A DNA stretch of 64,000 bases, taken from Eubacteriaceae bacterium. GTDB taxonomy: Bacteria; Bacillota; Clostridia; Lachnospirales; Lachnospiraceae. The notes beneath the pieces are model-generated. The model searched no databases and was not told the DNA's origin. It saw only the letters and a program-made list of their open reading frames with translations. Both the position numbers and the translations under genes were made by a program. Below, piece after piece: positions 45,073-52,998 of the stretch (within the stretch, counting starts at the first letter, position 1; the number at the start of each line of letters is the position of its first letter). The DNA is taken from assembly GCA_902363805.1 (NCBI GenBank), contig CABJBF010000003.1, forward strand, positions 386,564-450,563. Direction: 5' to 3'.

Positions 45073-45701
45073 CTATCTGTAACGAGCTTCCATTGGTGTT
45101 AAATAATCATTATATGAATGAGGGCGAACATAATTATACCAATTGATATAATTCATGGTAAGTTCATCCATCATCTCCACACTTGAAAATGAGGTTACAT
45201 TATAAAAATTGATTTTAAAAGTGTTATAAAATCTTTCCATTGGAGCATTATCATAAGGGCAACCGGCCTTACTCATGCTCTGGATTACATTATTATCTTT
45301 ACAGAAATTCACAAAATCCCATGAGGTAAACTGTACTCCCTGATCTGAGTGCAGAATCACTTTAGGGTAGTTTTCTTTTTTCCAGTCTTGTATCCCAGTT
45401 TAGAATGCATGATTACGGCACATAAATTTAATTCTTTATTCATGTATTTGTGCATAGTGGTATTGCTTAATTCATAGCCATAACGTTTGATGAAAATACG
45501 CATAGCCCTATAGCATATAACACGATTATTATTATAGTATACATATTTTATAAGTTCAAAAATGTGTTCCAACCGTTTGTGATATTCACGCTTGGTATCT
45601 TTTTTGTAGTTATAATAACAATTAGGGCTAATACCAAACTTCTTACATAACCATCTTAAACCAAATATATTTTTGTTATCGTCAATGAATCGATATACCA
45701 C
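45073..45701 (-). pseudogene. IS3 transposase orfB with internal deletion
   Basis: The N-terminal part (WLCKKFGISPNCYYNYKK, RVICYRAMRIFIKRYGYELS) ends at residue 114. The C-terminal part begins 4 bases earlier in another frame with ILHSDQGVQFTSWDF and continues to YNDYLTPMEARYR. The segment between them in intact relatives, with the first catalytic Asp (W.TDIT block, ~80 residues), is missing. The second Asp and the Glu region remain. The product cannot be an active DDE transposase. Confidence 0.85.
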
Positions 45702-45983
45702 TAATCGATTTCCTTTGCAAAGAATGCCGCTGCTTTTTTTAGGAAAAAAATTTCCTTATCTTTTTCGTTAAGAAGCTGATTTAATCTTCGTATTTCCTTT
45801 GCGTCATTAGAATCGGATGTTGTATCGGTGGTATAAAGGCAATCTTCCCTGTATTCATTAGCCCACTTGCTAACGGAACTTTTTGCAACATTAAATTCAA
45901 CAGCAAGTTGATGTATTGATTTGTCGCCTGCCATATAGGCTTTAACGACTTTTTTTGAAGTCTTCGCTGTAACGTACTGACAT
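45701..45983 (-). pseudogene. IS3 transposase orfA, frameshifted in an A7 run
   Basis: The natural start at 45983 follows AAGGAGGACATCACT and reads MSVRYSEDFKK, then a seven-A run (45950-45956) shifts the frame. One base later it continues VVKAYMAGDKSIHQLAVEF, a helix-turn-helix (AKSSVSKWANEY) and a leucine-zipper tail (EIRRLNQLLNEKDKEIFFLKKA). Without the shift it would be a normal ~93-residue OrfA. Confidence 0.8.
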
Positions 45984-46036
45984 AGTGATGTCCTCCTTAT
46001 TTAAGTAATATTATAATATATTATTCGAACAAGGTG

Positions 46037-46975
46037 TTACAAATTTAGTTTACCACTACATTCATCTTTCTTTCCGCCGCGAGGATATGCCTCTTTCTCT
46101 ATCCACACACGCTCACCATTTTTGATATAATGCTGCCCATGAGGTCGAACGGTATGTTCTTTTGGTGATGAACGTTCCGCCGAAGTATCTGTATCTACGT
46201 CACCAGTTAAAATTTCATCATAGCTATCATCAAAAATGTCGCTTCCAGTCCGTGATGGTGTATAACTATAATCACCTGAACTGCTATCTCCAGAACTAGA
46301 GCGTCCACCGTTTGCTACTGCATCTGCAGCGGCTGCCAATCCAGCTACACCCACCGCCTTAACTATTCCCGTTAGAACGGGATGACGATTAGAAAAATCA
46401 ACTACTGCTTTAAAGGCCTTTTTGACCGTATTTCCAAAACCTCCAGATTGCTTGATATCGAGTTTTGGATTACTTACCGGTTTTATAGTTCTTGTTTCCG
46501 ATTCTGGTTTAATTTTAGGCGTTTCTTCCGTTTCAACCTTTTCTATCGGTTCTGTTAATGTTTCTTCTTTTTTCTCTACAGTTATGCTTGGCTTCATTAT
46601 CGGCTCAGGCAAGTGGATTACTTCACACGGAATAAATGGGCCATCACCAAAGTCAAATTTTTCTTTAGTTACTGGATTATAATACCAGTTTGTTGGATTT
46701 CTCCAGTTTCCGTTATGAGCCTCTAAATGCTCAGCTCTTGTAAGGAACTGAATGTATCCGGGATCTCCTTGATATTCCGGATACATTTCAGCACTCTTCA
46801 TATGATGACCTTGAAATGCAACGCCATCGTCATCATAAGCTTTGCCTTTTTCAAAAATATCTTGCTGTTGTTTTGGAGTCCACTCTCTTGTTCCTTTACC
46901 TTCCTGAACAAGTTCTTGTTCCTTATTCCAAGCAGCAAGTATCGCTTTATTGGATTCTGCTGTTCGTCTCGACAT
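46037..46975 (-). CDS. HNH-nuclease toxin-like protein, 3' end cut by the IS3 element
   Basis: A 312-residue protein. An HNH/endonuclease VII-like domain lies at the N-terminus (residues ~25-110): GVAFQGHHMKSAEMYPEYQG, then FLTRAEHLEAHNGNWRNPTNWYYNP, with candidate His57/58, His83, His87 and Asn88. A Glu/Pro-rich linker follows (~125-175), then a small hydrophobic Ala-rich stretch, and a C-terminal block RPHGQHYIKNGERVWIEKEAYPRGGKK. The stop codon lies inside the IS inverted repeat, so a few residues may be lost, although RGGKKDE looks close to a natural end. The SMI1 gene 5 bases upstream suggests a toxin with its immunity protein. Confidence 0.75.
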   Translation of the reverse strand: MSRRTAESNKAILAAWNKEQELVQEGKGTREWTPKQQQDIFEKGKAYDDDGVAFQGHHMKSAEMYPEYQGDPGYIQFLTRAEHLEAHNGNWRNPTNWYYNPVTKEKFDFGDGPFIPCEVIHLPEPIMKPSITVEKKEETLTEPIEKVETEETPKIKPESETRTIKPVSNPKLDIKQSGGFGNTVKKAFKAVVDFSNRHPVLTGIVKAVGVAGLAAAADAVANGGRSSSGDSSSGDYSYTPSRTGSDIFDDSYDEILTGDVDTDTSAERSSPKEHTVRPHGQHYIKNGERVWIEKEAYPRGGKKDECSGKLNL

Positions 46976-46979
46976 GGAA

Positions 46980-47414
46980 TCAACCTCCTATGCCAAGCAA
47001 ATCATACAGGTCATTCAAAAAAGCTGTGAAATCATCATAGATTTCATCATCTTCAATTCTTCCGGCTTCCTGATTATAAATAGCGATTTTTTCACCAGCT
47101 TTTTCACAGAGAATAGGGTCTCCTGATGCAAGTGCACCGATGACGATATACTCTTCACTAGGTCTGTTATTGTTATCTACATCAATTACAGGTTTATGCT
47201 CAATACCATATAACTGAATACCTGCTGGTAAGAAAAATTCTCCACCATCAGAGAACAACAGCCATTCCTTGAATTTTGTAGGAAGCTTTACACTACGCTC
47301 CTTCTCAAATTCTGATATCTTTTCTTTTGTTGTTTCTTCAAGAAAACTCATTTTCCCCTGTTCGTTGAATTTATCCACAATCAATTTTAATTCTTCGGAA
47401 ATCATCTTTGTCAC
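46980..47414 (-). CDS. SMI1/KNR4-family immunity protein
   Basis: A 144-residue protein with the SMI1/KNR4 pattern: ISEFEKERSVKLPTKFKEWLLFSDGGEF, PAGIQLYGIE, YIVIGALASGDPILCEK and FTAFLNDLYDLLG. In polymorphic toxin systems this superfamily neutralises many nuclease toxins. It is directly upstream of the HNH gene and transcribed with it, so it is the likely immunity partner. Confidence 0.85.
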   Translation of the reverse strand: MTKMISEELKLIVDKFNEQGKMSFLEETTKEKISEFEKERSVKLPTKFKEWLLFSDGGEFFLPAGIQLYGIEHKPVIDVDNNNRPSEEYIVIGALASGDPILCEKAGEKIAIYNQEAGRIEDDEIYDDFTAFLNDLYDLLGIGG

Positions 47415-47432
47415 ACTCCTTATACAATTTTC

Positions 47433-48674
47433 TTATTTCGATAGAACCCCTAAGTAGTTAAATAACGTATTCAGTCTTTTAATTTCTTCGTTATATATCG
47501 CTTCTTGGTCATTAAAGCTTTGTACTCCAAGTGTAGAAACTATATGCTGCTTTGTATCAGAAATCTTTTCCGCTGAAAGCAAGTGGTCTAATAATATTCT
47601 ATAATCATGAAGAATATATAATGGAGACATTACTGATGCTATATCTATGTTATCTACCGATAATGAAAGTTTAACCAAAATCGCTTCTATCAGCTTAATG
47701 GATTGCCACGATGTGTATTTAGCATTTCTTTCAGAAGAATCATATAGTAGTTCATACAATTTTCTCATCTCGCTAACGTTAAACCCTTCAACAAGAATCT
47801 TATCGTAGGCATTTATAACTTCTGCAACTGCAGTCTCGGTAAAAACAACCGGTCTCTTAACCTTTTTCTCATGTTCCTGACACTCATCGGTTAAATGCGA
47901 TAAATCGACGGAATGCTTTTTCTTTATGTTTGAAATAAATGCTTCTTTGTTTATCAAGATTCTTTTTTCGATTATCGGCTCACTAAATACGCATTTCATC
48001 TGGGCTTGATAGAATTCAGAATCAATCAATAAATGGTCTGATGGAACATTAAATGGTTTCAATATCCCTTTTGTTTTATCATCCATATCATCGATATTGC
48101 CAAGCCACATTATCAATTTCCCATTAGTATTAAATCCAAATGGAACATTCCAGTCATACTGATACAGTCCTGAAAAATCTTTCTTTGCAATATATCCGTA
48201 GCTTTCTGAGAATATTTCCACTTCATATTCTGGCATGGCCAAGAAAAACACTAGAGCTTCCTTTTCAAAATATACTGGGGTCAGGAAACCTTTGACAGAA
48301 TGCTCTTCATCGTAACACAAACCGGGAATATTGTAATAATCCCTATGGTCATAATCGTAATTTTGCTCAGTACAATATTCAAATTTTTTCTTATAGCCAG
48401 TAGGATGAAATTCACCTATAGTCTGGTTTTCCTTAACAGCAGTTCTATATGCGCCATCAATCATCTGTTTCGTATGTTCAGGCAAGAACTCATTTCCACA
48501 TTTTTTACAACGCAATACAAGAATAGGAGAAAAAAGCAAAATCCTACCTTCGATAGTACAAGTTAAATCTGTTTCAATAAGCTCACAACATCCATTACAG
48601 TTAGAGCACTCATCAAACCTATAGGTCTGATATTCTGTTATAAATTCATCGTATGAAGCAAAGCAACATTCCAC
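47433..48674 (-). CDS. Hypothetical protein with N-terminal Cys-rich zinc-binding region (GTG start)
   Basis: A 413-residue soluble protein, not recognised. The N-terminus carries CSNCNGCC (~22-29) and RCKKCGNEF (~55-63), a likely zinc ribbon. The middle is aromatic-rich (Trp/Tyr/Phe, residues 90-220) and the C-terminal half helical, including a TETAVAEVINAYDKILVEGFNVSEMRKLYELLYDSSERNAKYTSW-like helical run. It starts at a GTG with AAGGAGAGG upstream, and precedes the SMI1 gene by 18 bases. It may be part of the toxin-immunity unit or a separate stress gene. Confidence 0.6.
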   Translation of the reverse strand: MECCFASYDEFITEYQTYRFDECSNCNGCCELIETDLTCTIEGRILLFSPILVLRCKKCGNEFLPEHTKQMIDGAYRTAVKENQTIGEFHPTGYKKKFEYCTEQNYDYDHRDYYNIPGLCYDEEHSVKGFLTPVYFEKEALVFFLAMPEYEVEIFSESYGYIAKKDFSGLYQYDWNVPFGFNTNGKLIMWLGNIDDMDDKTKGILKPFNVPSDHLLIDSEFYQAQMKCVFSEPIIEKRILINKEAFISNIKKKHSVDLSHLTDECQEHEKKVKRPVVFTETAVAEVINAYDKILVEGFNVSEMRKLYELLYDSSERNAKYTSWQSIKLIEAILVKLSLSVDNIDIASVMSPLYILHDYRILLDHLLSAEKISDTKQHIVSTLGVQSFNDQEAIYNEEIKRLNTLFNYLGVLSK

Positions 48675-48947
48675 AATTACCTCTCCTTCCTTAACATCTA
48701 TTTCACTGTCCGAAAATGCCCTTATTATCGAGTTGCCGGATTTGTTGCCAGTTTTCAGCTCTTACTCAAAAATACCTGACATCTAATCTACACACTCAAT
48801 TTGCGTTATCTAATCCGAGGTTACAACCTAACACACATTTTTGCAGTAGATATGTTTCCATATAAAACAACCGAGCCTTTTCAAGAGTTAGGCTTCTAAT
48901 CCCAACTTCCGAAAAAGCCCGGAAATACGCCACTTTCTGGCTTTTAT
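48675..48947. other. Intergenic region at the recombinase-module edge
   Basis: Contains the terminator of the 42-residue gene at its right side (48905-48947: AAAAGCC...GGGCTTTTT on the minus strand). The remainder (48690-48900) has no ORF or clear repeat. As the first non-module DNA next to the serine recombinase it could hold an attachment site, but no core was identified. Confidence 0.4.
48909..48946 (-). terminator. Terminator of the recombinase operon and Cys-rich small gene
   Basis: On the minus strand AAAAGCC-N18-GGGCTTTTT begins just after the stop at 48948, giving a GC-rich short stem followed by five Ts. Confidence 0.65.
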
Positions 48948-49076
48948 TTATCTTTCCTTGACATCAGTACTACCGTCTCCACATGTGTGGTCCCCAAGTA
49001 AAGAACACATATTAGTAGGGGCGTCACAGGATAAAGAACAAACATTTTTTACTTCTAGTTCTTCCAGATTACTCAT
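48948..49076 (-). CDS. 42-residue Cys/Ser/Thr-rich peptide gene directly downstream of the serine recombinase
   Basis: A complete small ORF, too short for standard gene calling. It has a textbook ribosome site (TAGGAGGACTGGAT) 8 bases before the ATG, and a terminator right after the stop. The N-terminal ~11 residues (MSNLEELEVKN) are acidic and leader-like. The rest has four Cys in VCSLSC, MCSLL and HTCGDGSTD, with many Ser, Thr and Gly. This leader/core layout is that of a ribosomally made, modified peptide precursor, but no modification enzyme is next to it. A small metal-binding or recombination-linked protein is the alternative. Confidence 0.6.
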   Translation of the reverse strand: MSNLEELEVKNVCSLSCDAPTNMCSLLGDHTCGDGSTDVKER

Positions 49077-49104
49077 ATCCAGTCCTCCTAGTTAAATGTT
49101 TATT

Positions 49105-50751
49105 TTATTTACATGTTACCTCAACATCGCTCATTCCTTTCAGAACAAATGTTAGTTTATATGGTTCTATTGTACCATCATCGAGCACCGTGCCTACTAT
49201 AACTTTTTTTACAATGCTCTCAAAAACAACTCTGTCAAATTCATCAAATACATTTGCATCTTTTATATTATTACGAATTTCACACATTCGGTTTTTAATA
49301 GTTTTTTGATTCAAATTATTATCTGTTAGCATTCTCTTTTCATTTTTTAACTTTGAAATATTGTATGACAACTCTTCATATTTTTTATTGTAGGCTTCTT
49401 CACTAATTTTATCATCCAACATCATATCGGTCAATTTATTACGTTTATCCTCTTGCTTTGCCAACGATTTATCTATGCGTTTTAACTTATTTACACAGTC
49501 ATCACTGTTTAAAGATTCTTCAATAGTTGCCAACAAATTGTCTAATACATCATCAAAATTATCTGCCATTAAACTCATCATCTCTAAAAAAGAATTTTCT
49601 ATTATTGACTCATCAATTGCCCTACTATGCTCACACGTTGCTATTCCATTTCTTGTTTGATTTGAACATTTCCATACTGGTTTTAATGTACTTCTTGATT
49701 GATGATGTATTCTTCTTGTATAAATTTCTCCACAAAAACCACATTCGCACATACTACTGAGAGCATACATTTTATTATTTCTTATACGTATTACAGGGTC
49801 ATTATTTACCGCACTTCTGTATCTACCTTTTCTTATTTCCTGTGCTCTATCCCAAACCTCTCTTGATACTATAGGCTTATGATGATTCTCAATATAAAAT
49901 TTGTCTTCTTCACCTCTGTTTTCCAGACGTCTTTTTGAGATTGGATCAACAGTATATGTCTTTCCTAATAACAAATCTCCTTTATACTTTTCATTTTTTA
50001 TTATTCCTATTACACCACTATCACTCCATTTACAAACTCCTTTTTTATTCAATCTGCCTTGTCTTTTTAGTTCTTTGGCAATTGATATTCCTCCCATACC
50101 TGACAAATATAAATCAAATATAAGCCGCACTGTTTCAGCTTCCTCTTCATTAACTGTAATAGACTTGTCTTCTTTATGATAATCATATCCAAGGCAACCA
50201 TTAAATCCCATTAATTCTCCACGCCTCATCTTCATCTTGACTCCCATTTTTACATTAGCCGATAAGGATTTCACCTCATTCTGAGCAAGCGTTGATAATA
50301 AAGCTAATTGCATCTCGCTTTCCATCGTTGAAGTATTTATATTTTCTTTTTCAAAAATAACTGTGACGCCTTTACTTTTAAGCATTCTAACATATTGTAT
50401 GGTATCAACTAAATTTCTTGAAAATCTTGATATTGATTTTGTAAGTATAATATCTATTTTTCCATTCATACAATCGTTAATCATTCTCAAAAAATCATCT
50501 CGCTTTTTTGTTTTAGTTCCTGTAATTCCCTCATCAGCATAAATGCCAACTAAAATCCATTCTTTACTTTGAGATATTTTTTCTTGATAATATTGCTTTT
50601 GTGACGTAAAACTATTTAGCTGTTCTTCATCATCTGTGCTTACCCTAACATAAGCCGCCACTCTTTTCCTATTAAATTCAAATGCGTTTCCTTCAAATTT
50701 TCTATCTCTAATAACAGGTTCATCACTCGCTTTAATAACCTTGACATCCAT
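49105..50751 (-). CDS. Large serine recombinase (TnpX/phage-integrase type)
   Basis: A 548-residue site-specific recombinase. The resolvase domain has AAYVRVSTDDEEQLNS with catalytic Ser38, YADEGITGTK and ILTKSISRFSRN with the catalytic Arg pair. The recombinase domain follows (GISIAKELKRQGRLNKKG), then a zinc beta-ribbon (CECGFCGEIYTRR ... WKCSNQTRNGIATCEH) and a ~110-residue coiled coil near 420-530. It integrates or excises mobile DNA. It is the only recombinase in this operon with intact catalytic residues. Confidence 0.93.
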   Translation of the reverse strand: MDVKVIKASDEPVIRDRKFEGNAFEFNRKRVAAYVRVSTDDEEQLNSFTSQKQYYQEKISQSKEWILVGIYADEGITGTKTKKRDDFLRMINDCMNGKIDIILTKSISRFSRNLVDTIQYVRMLKSKGVTVIFEKENINTSTMESEMQLALLSTLAQNEVKSLSANVKMGVKMKMRRGELMGFNGCLGYDYHKEDKSITVNEEEAETVRLIFDLYLSGMGGISIAKELKRQGRLNKKGVCKWSDSGVIGIIKNEKYKGDLLLGKTYTVDPISKRRLENRGEEDKFYIENHHKPIVSREVWDRAQEIRKGRYRSAVNNDPVIRIRNNKMYALSSMCECGFCGEIYTRRIHHQSRSTLKPVWKCSNQTRNGIATCEHSRAIDESIIENSFLEMMSLMADNFDDVLDNLLATIEESLNSDDCVNKLKRIDKSLAKQEDKRNKLTDMMLDDKISEEAYNKKYEELSYNISKLKNEKRMLTDNNLNQKTIKNRMCEIRNNIKDANVFDEFDRVVFESIVKKVIVGTVLDDGTIEPYKLTFVLKGMSDVEVTCK

Positions 50752-50847
50752 TTTTGTGACCTCCTTTTTGTAATTTTCTTAAGTATATATATAAACTTAA
50801 ATATGAACAAACCTACAGAAAAGCCAACATAAAATGTCGGCTCTTCT

Positions 50848-51003
50848 TTAAAAACTTACTATGTCATACTCATTCATCAGTTTTCTCTTAATTCTTGAAT
50901 ATTCATCCATTGAAATGTATTCTTTTCTCATTATCCATCCTAAAACAGCCAGTTTTTTTGTTAACTCTAGTTCTTTTGATTTTTCATTATGTTGAATCTC
51001 CAT
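50848..51003 (-). CDS. 51-residue SHOCT-like small protein, coupled to MazF
   Basis: The start overlaps the MazF stop (TAATG). The product is MEIQHNEKSKELELTKKLAV..., with a C-terminal IMRKEYISMDEYSRIKRKLM that has the layout of short SHOCT-type domains (E-Y-x-x-I-K-x-K-L). Such small proteins often accompany serine recombinases in Clostridial elements. It could be an accessory or an antitoxin-like partner of MazF; no direct evidence favours either. Confidence 0.6.
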   Translation of the reverse strand: MEIQHNEKSKELELTKKLAVLGWIMRKEYISMDEYSRIKRKLMNEYDIVSF

Positions 51004-51368
51004 TACATATCAACTCCAAGCTGTTTTATTATTGCGTCATTCACTTTTTTCATGACTTCTGATGTTTCTGGAATATGCCCAACTTTACTTATTATTTTCT
51101 TTTTTGCCACAACTGTAATTTGTTCTACTAACAATAATGATTCTTCTTCAAAGTATCCTTTCACATCCTTTGGTGTAACCAATATATGTGTTATAATTTT
51201 TTTCTTTGGTACTCTGCTTGTGCAAGGACATATATTTATGTTTTTTGAAAACTTATTATTTTTATTATTGCTTACTACTACACACGGACGAACACCTGAC
51301 TGTATCGAAGTTTTCGGATGTTGACCTAAATCCACATATATAACATCTCCTCTAATAATTTGCTTCAT
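51003..51368 (-). CDS. MazF/PemK-like endoribonuclease-fold protein
   Basis: A 121-residue MazF-type protein: RGDVIYVDLGQHPKTSIQSGVRPCVVVSNN, NICPCTSR, and LLLVEQITVVAKKKI. The conserved Arg in GVRPCVVV and the Thr/Ser of CTSR are present. MazF toxins cut mRNA. No MazE-type antitoxin precedes it; the gene before it (4-base ATGA overlap) is a degenerate resolvase-like gene. It may instead serve the recombinase module. Confidence 0.85.
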   Translation of the reverse strand: MKQIIRGDVIYVDLGQHPKTSIQSGVRPCVVVSNNKNNKFSKNINICPCTSRVPKKKIITHILVTPKDVKGYFEEESLLLVEQITVVAKKKIISKVGHIPETSEVMKKVNDAIIKQLGVDM

Positions 51369-51745
51369 ACCTTTTCCCTCCTCTTGAGCTGTAAATTTAA
51401 TTTTCCTTCGTCAACTGTTATTATCTGCCCTCCTGCCTGAATAACTTTTCCTATTTTCTGATAGGCATCTTCTATATTTTGTGAAATTGCTGCCATATTG
51501 CATACTAAAATTCCGTCTGCTTTTTCGTTTTGTATTTCTCTTACCATTTTATTAAAGTGCGTATTTACAACACTGCAGCCCATAATGTTTTTGTGCATAA
51601 TCTTAATAATTCTCAAGTTATGTGCCTTAGCATATTCACTAATGTAACTAAGCTGTTTTTCTTCTTTCCAATCCACATTTTTATCTGTTGCATTTGCTAC
51701 AGATAAGTATGCAATCACATTTATACTTTTCTTTCTTTTACTCAT
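51365..51745 (-). CDS. Resolvase-like domain protein, catalytically degenerate
   Basis: A 126-residue protein with the fold of the serine-recombinase N-terminal domain only (VIAYLSVANATD, QLSYISEYAKAHNLRI, ADGILVCNMAAISQNI, GGQIITVDEG). The active-site pattern YxRVS has become YLSVA, losing Arg and Ser. The R-x-x-R pair of the catalytic loop has become A-x-x-Q. It therefore cannot cut DNA. It may dimerise with the active recombinase or act as a directionality factor. Confidence 0.75.
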   Translation of the reverse strand: MSKRKKSINVIAYLSVANATDKNVDWKEEKQLSYISEYAKAHNLRIIKIMHKNIMGCSVVNTHFNKMVREIQNEKADGILVCNMAAISQNIEDAYQKIGKVIQAGGQIITVDEGKLNLQLKRREKV

Positions 51746-51757
51746 TGTTTTCTCCTT

Positions 51758-52078
51758 TTAATTTGGTATTTCCTTTATCATTTGTACAAACTGCTGACTG
51801 AAATATGTCCTCATTTCCGGTGAGAGTTTTCTTAATTCTTCATCAACAGATATGTTTCCCTGTTTATTTTGTATAGCAAGAATTGTATTTGCATCCGTAT
51901 CTAATTCCGTTACCAATGCATATAACAAATCTATGCTAATTCTTCTGGTTCCCTCTTCCACTTGCGTAATATGAGAAACACTTTTTCCAACAGCTTCGCT
52001 AAGCTCATCTATTGTCATATTCTTATCTCTTCTTAACTGCCGGATAATAGATCCGACGTTCCAACCTTCATATTTCAC
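51758..52078 (-). CDS. XRE-family transcriptional regulator (GTG start)
   Basis: A 106-residue protein. The Cro/CI-type helix-turn-helix is at residues ~8-65 (IIRQLRRDKNMTIDELSEAVGKSVSHITQVEEGTR), with a helical tail. Its GTG start overlaps the TGA of the 43-residue gene (GTGA), so translation is coupled. It probably regulates the recombinase module. Confidence 0.85.
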   Translation of the reverse strand: MKYEGWNVGSIIRQLRRDKNMTIDELSEAVGKSVSHITQVEEGTRRISIDLLYALVTELDTDANTILAIQNKQGNISVDEELRKLSPEMRTYFSQQFVQMIKEIPN

Positions 52079-52206
52079 TTTACCTTTTCCTCTATGTACT
52101 CATCCGCTTCCTGCTCTGTCGGACAGGCAACTACTCGCCTGCCCGATGAGTCATAAACAACAACCTCTGAGGGATAAATTACTTTCTGATATTCCTTAAC
52201 ATTCAT
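52075..52206 (-). CDS. 43-residue small protein between resolvase-like and XRE genes
   Basis: An ORF overlapping its neighbours at both ends (11 bases with 52196-52567 and GTGA with the XRE gene). It reads MNVKEYQKVIYPSEVVVYDS, then GRRVVACPTEQEADEYIEEKVK. A beta-hairpin then helix is predicted. Family not recognised. The tight overlaps argue it is translated. Confidence 0.6.
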   Translation of the reverse strand: MNVKEYQKVIYPSEVVVYDSSGRRVVACPTEQEADEYIEEKVK

Positions 52207-52567
52207 AATCGTAATTGACTGTTGCAAAACATCCCTCATCCAAAAGATAAACTCCTACTTCGTTTTCTTTCATTACAGAAAGAAATGCTTCTTTTTCAAT
52301 AGGATCATCACTTATGTCATTTAATGTTCTTAATACAATAAGGTTAATGTTCTTATTTGCCATTTCATCTAAAAACTGATTAATAGTTTTTCTCTGAACT
52401 CCTGTTTCACCACTTGCATCTAAAAACCAGTAATTCACATTTAGGAGTCTTTTCTTACATTCATATCCGATGCGTTTTGTAACATCAATTACCGTGTTAA
52501 AATCCTTCTGTGACTTGATAAATATCACTCCATTTGCAACTTCTTTTCCATCAAAAATTTTCCACAT
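52196..52567 (-). CDS. Second resolvase-like domain protein, catalytically degenerate
   Basis: A 123-residue single-domain protein with weak resolvase N-terminal-domain similarity: NGVIFIKSQKDFN, YWFLDASGETGVQRKTINQFLDEM, NINLIVLRTLNDISDD and VGVYLLDEG. The catalytic loop Arg pair is replaced by Asn and Asp (LNDISDD), and the YxRVS motif is not conserved. It is unlike the 126-residue paralogue in detail, which suggests a conserved non-catalytic role and not recent decay. Confidence 0.65.
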   Translation of the reverse strand: MWKIFDGKEVANGVIFIKSQKDFNTVIDVTKRIGYECKKRLLNVNYWFLDASGETGVQRKTINQFLDEMANKNINLIVLRTLNDISDDPIEKEAFLSVMKENEVGVYLLDEGCFATVNYDYEC

Positions 52568-52650
52568 AAATCTATATACCTACTTTCATATTATTTGACT
52601 AATCAATGTGCACGTTTCTTAATCACAATTAAACTTTACAACTTTTAAAT

Positions 52651-52700
52651 CCTCATTTTTATGAGGTTTCATACGTAGTAACTACGTATCATATGCGTAG
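52651..52700. promoter_or_regulatory. Operator-like palindromes and hairpin before the resolvase-like operon
   Basis: TACGTAGT-A-ACTACGTA (52672-52688) overlaps CTACG-N9-CGTAG (52682-52700), giving three CTACG-type half-sites in 30 bases. A CCTCAT-TTTT-ATGAGG hairpin (52651-52666) follows on the minus strand. The position between the 98-residue XRE gene and the next gene suggests an XRE operator. Confidence 0.55.
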
Positions 52701-52701
52701 T

Positions 52702-52998
52702 TTATATATTTTCCAGAATTCCTTTTAATATTTTCATTGCTAATTCTTTCTTTTCTTCTGGAACGTCAGTTAATAATTCACTACTATTCCTTCCTATTAT
52801 TAAATAATCTAATGTTGTATCCAAAATAGATGCCATTTCTACAAAGGTCTCTATGGTTGTGCTATGATTTCCCAATTCTATTCCACTGTAGGTTCTATGG
52901 GATATATTTAGCTCTTCGGCAAAGCTCTCCTGTGTATAACCTTTTGCCTTTCTTAATTCTTTGATTCTTTTTCCGCTTTCTTTTACGTTATAGTTCAT
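52702..52998 (-). CDS. XRE-family repressor
   Basis: A 98-residue protein with a helix-turn-helix at residues ~9-65 (RIKELRKAKGYTQESFAEELNISHRTYSGIELG) and a short C-terminal tail typical of SinR-like or phage-type repressors. The start follows AAAGGAGAAAGAA. A structured leader with a terminator lies upstream (53084-53199), and operator-like repeats lie just downstream. Confidence 0.88.
   Translation of the reverse strand: MNYNVKESGKRIKELRKAKGYTQESFAEELNISHRTYSGIELGNHSTTIETFVEMASILDTTLDYLIIGRNSSELLTDVPEEKKELAMKILKGILENI

Larger units (their letters stand above)
45049..46041 (-). mobile_element. IS3-family (IS150-like) element, defective
   Basis: Inverted repeats TGTAACACYTTGTTCGA bound the element (45049-45065 and 46025-46041), with the TG...CA ends usual for IS3. 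Its 993-bp length is below the usual 1.2-1.5 kb. Both ORFs are damaged: orfA has an A7-run frameshift and orfB an internal deletion. The flanks (TTT / AAT) do not form a 3-4 bp target duplication. Confidence 0.88.

Noticed and set aside
45047-46043. IS3 target-site duplication
   Set aside because: Flanking TTT and AAT do not match as a direct repeat; the shared TT/AA can belong to the inverted repeats.
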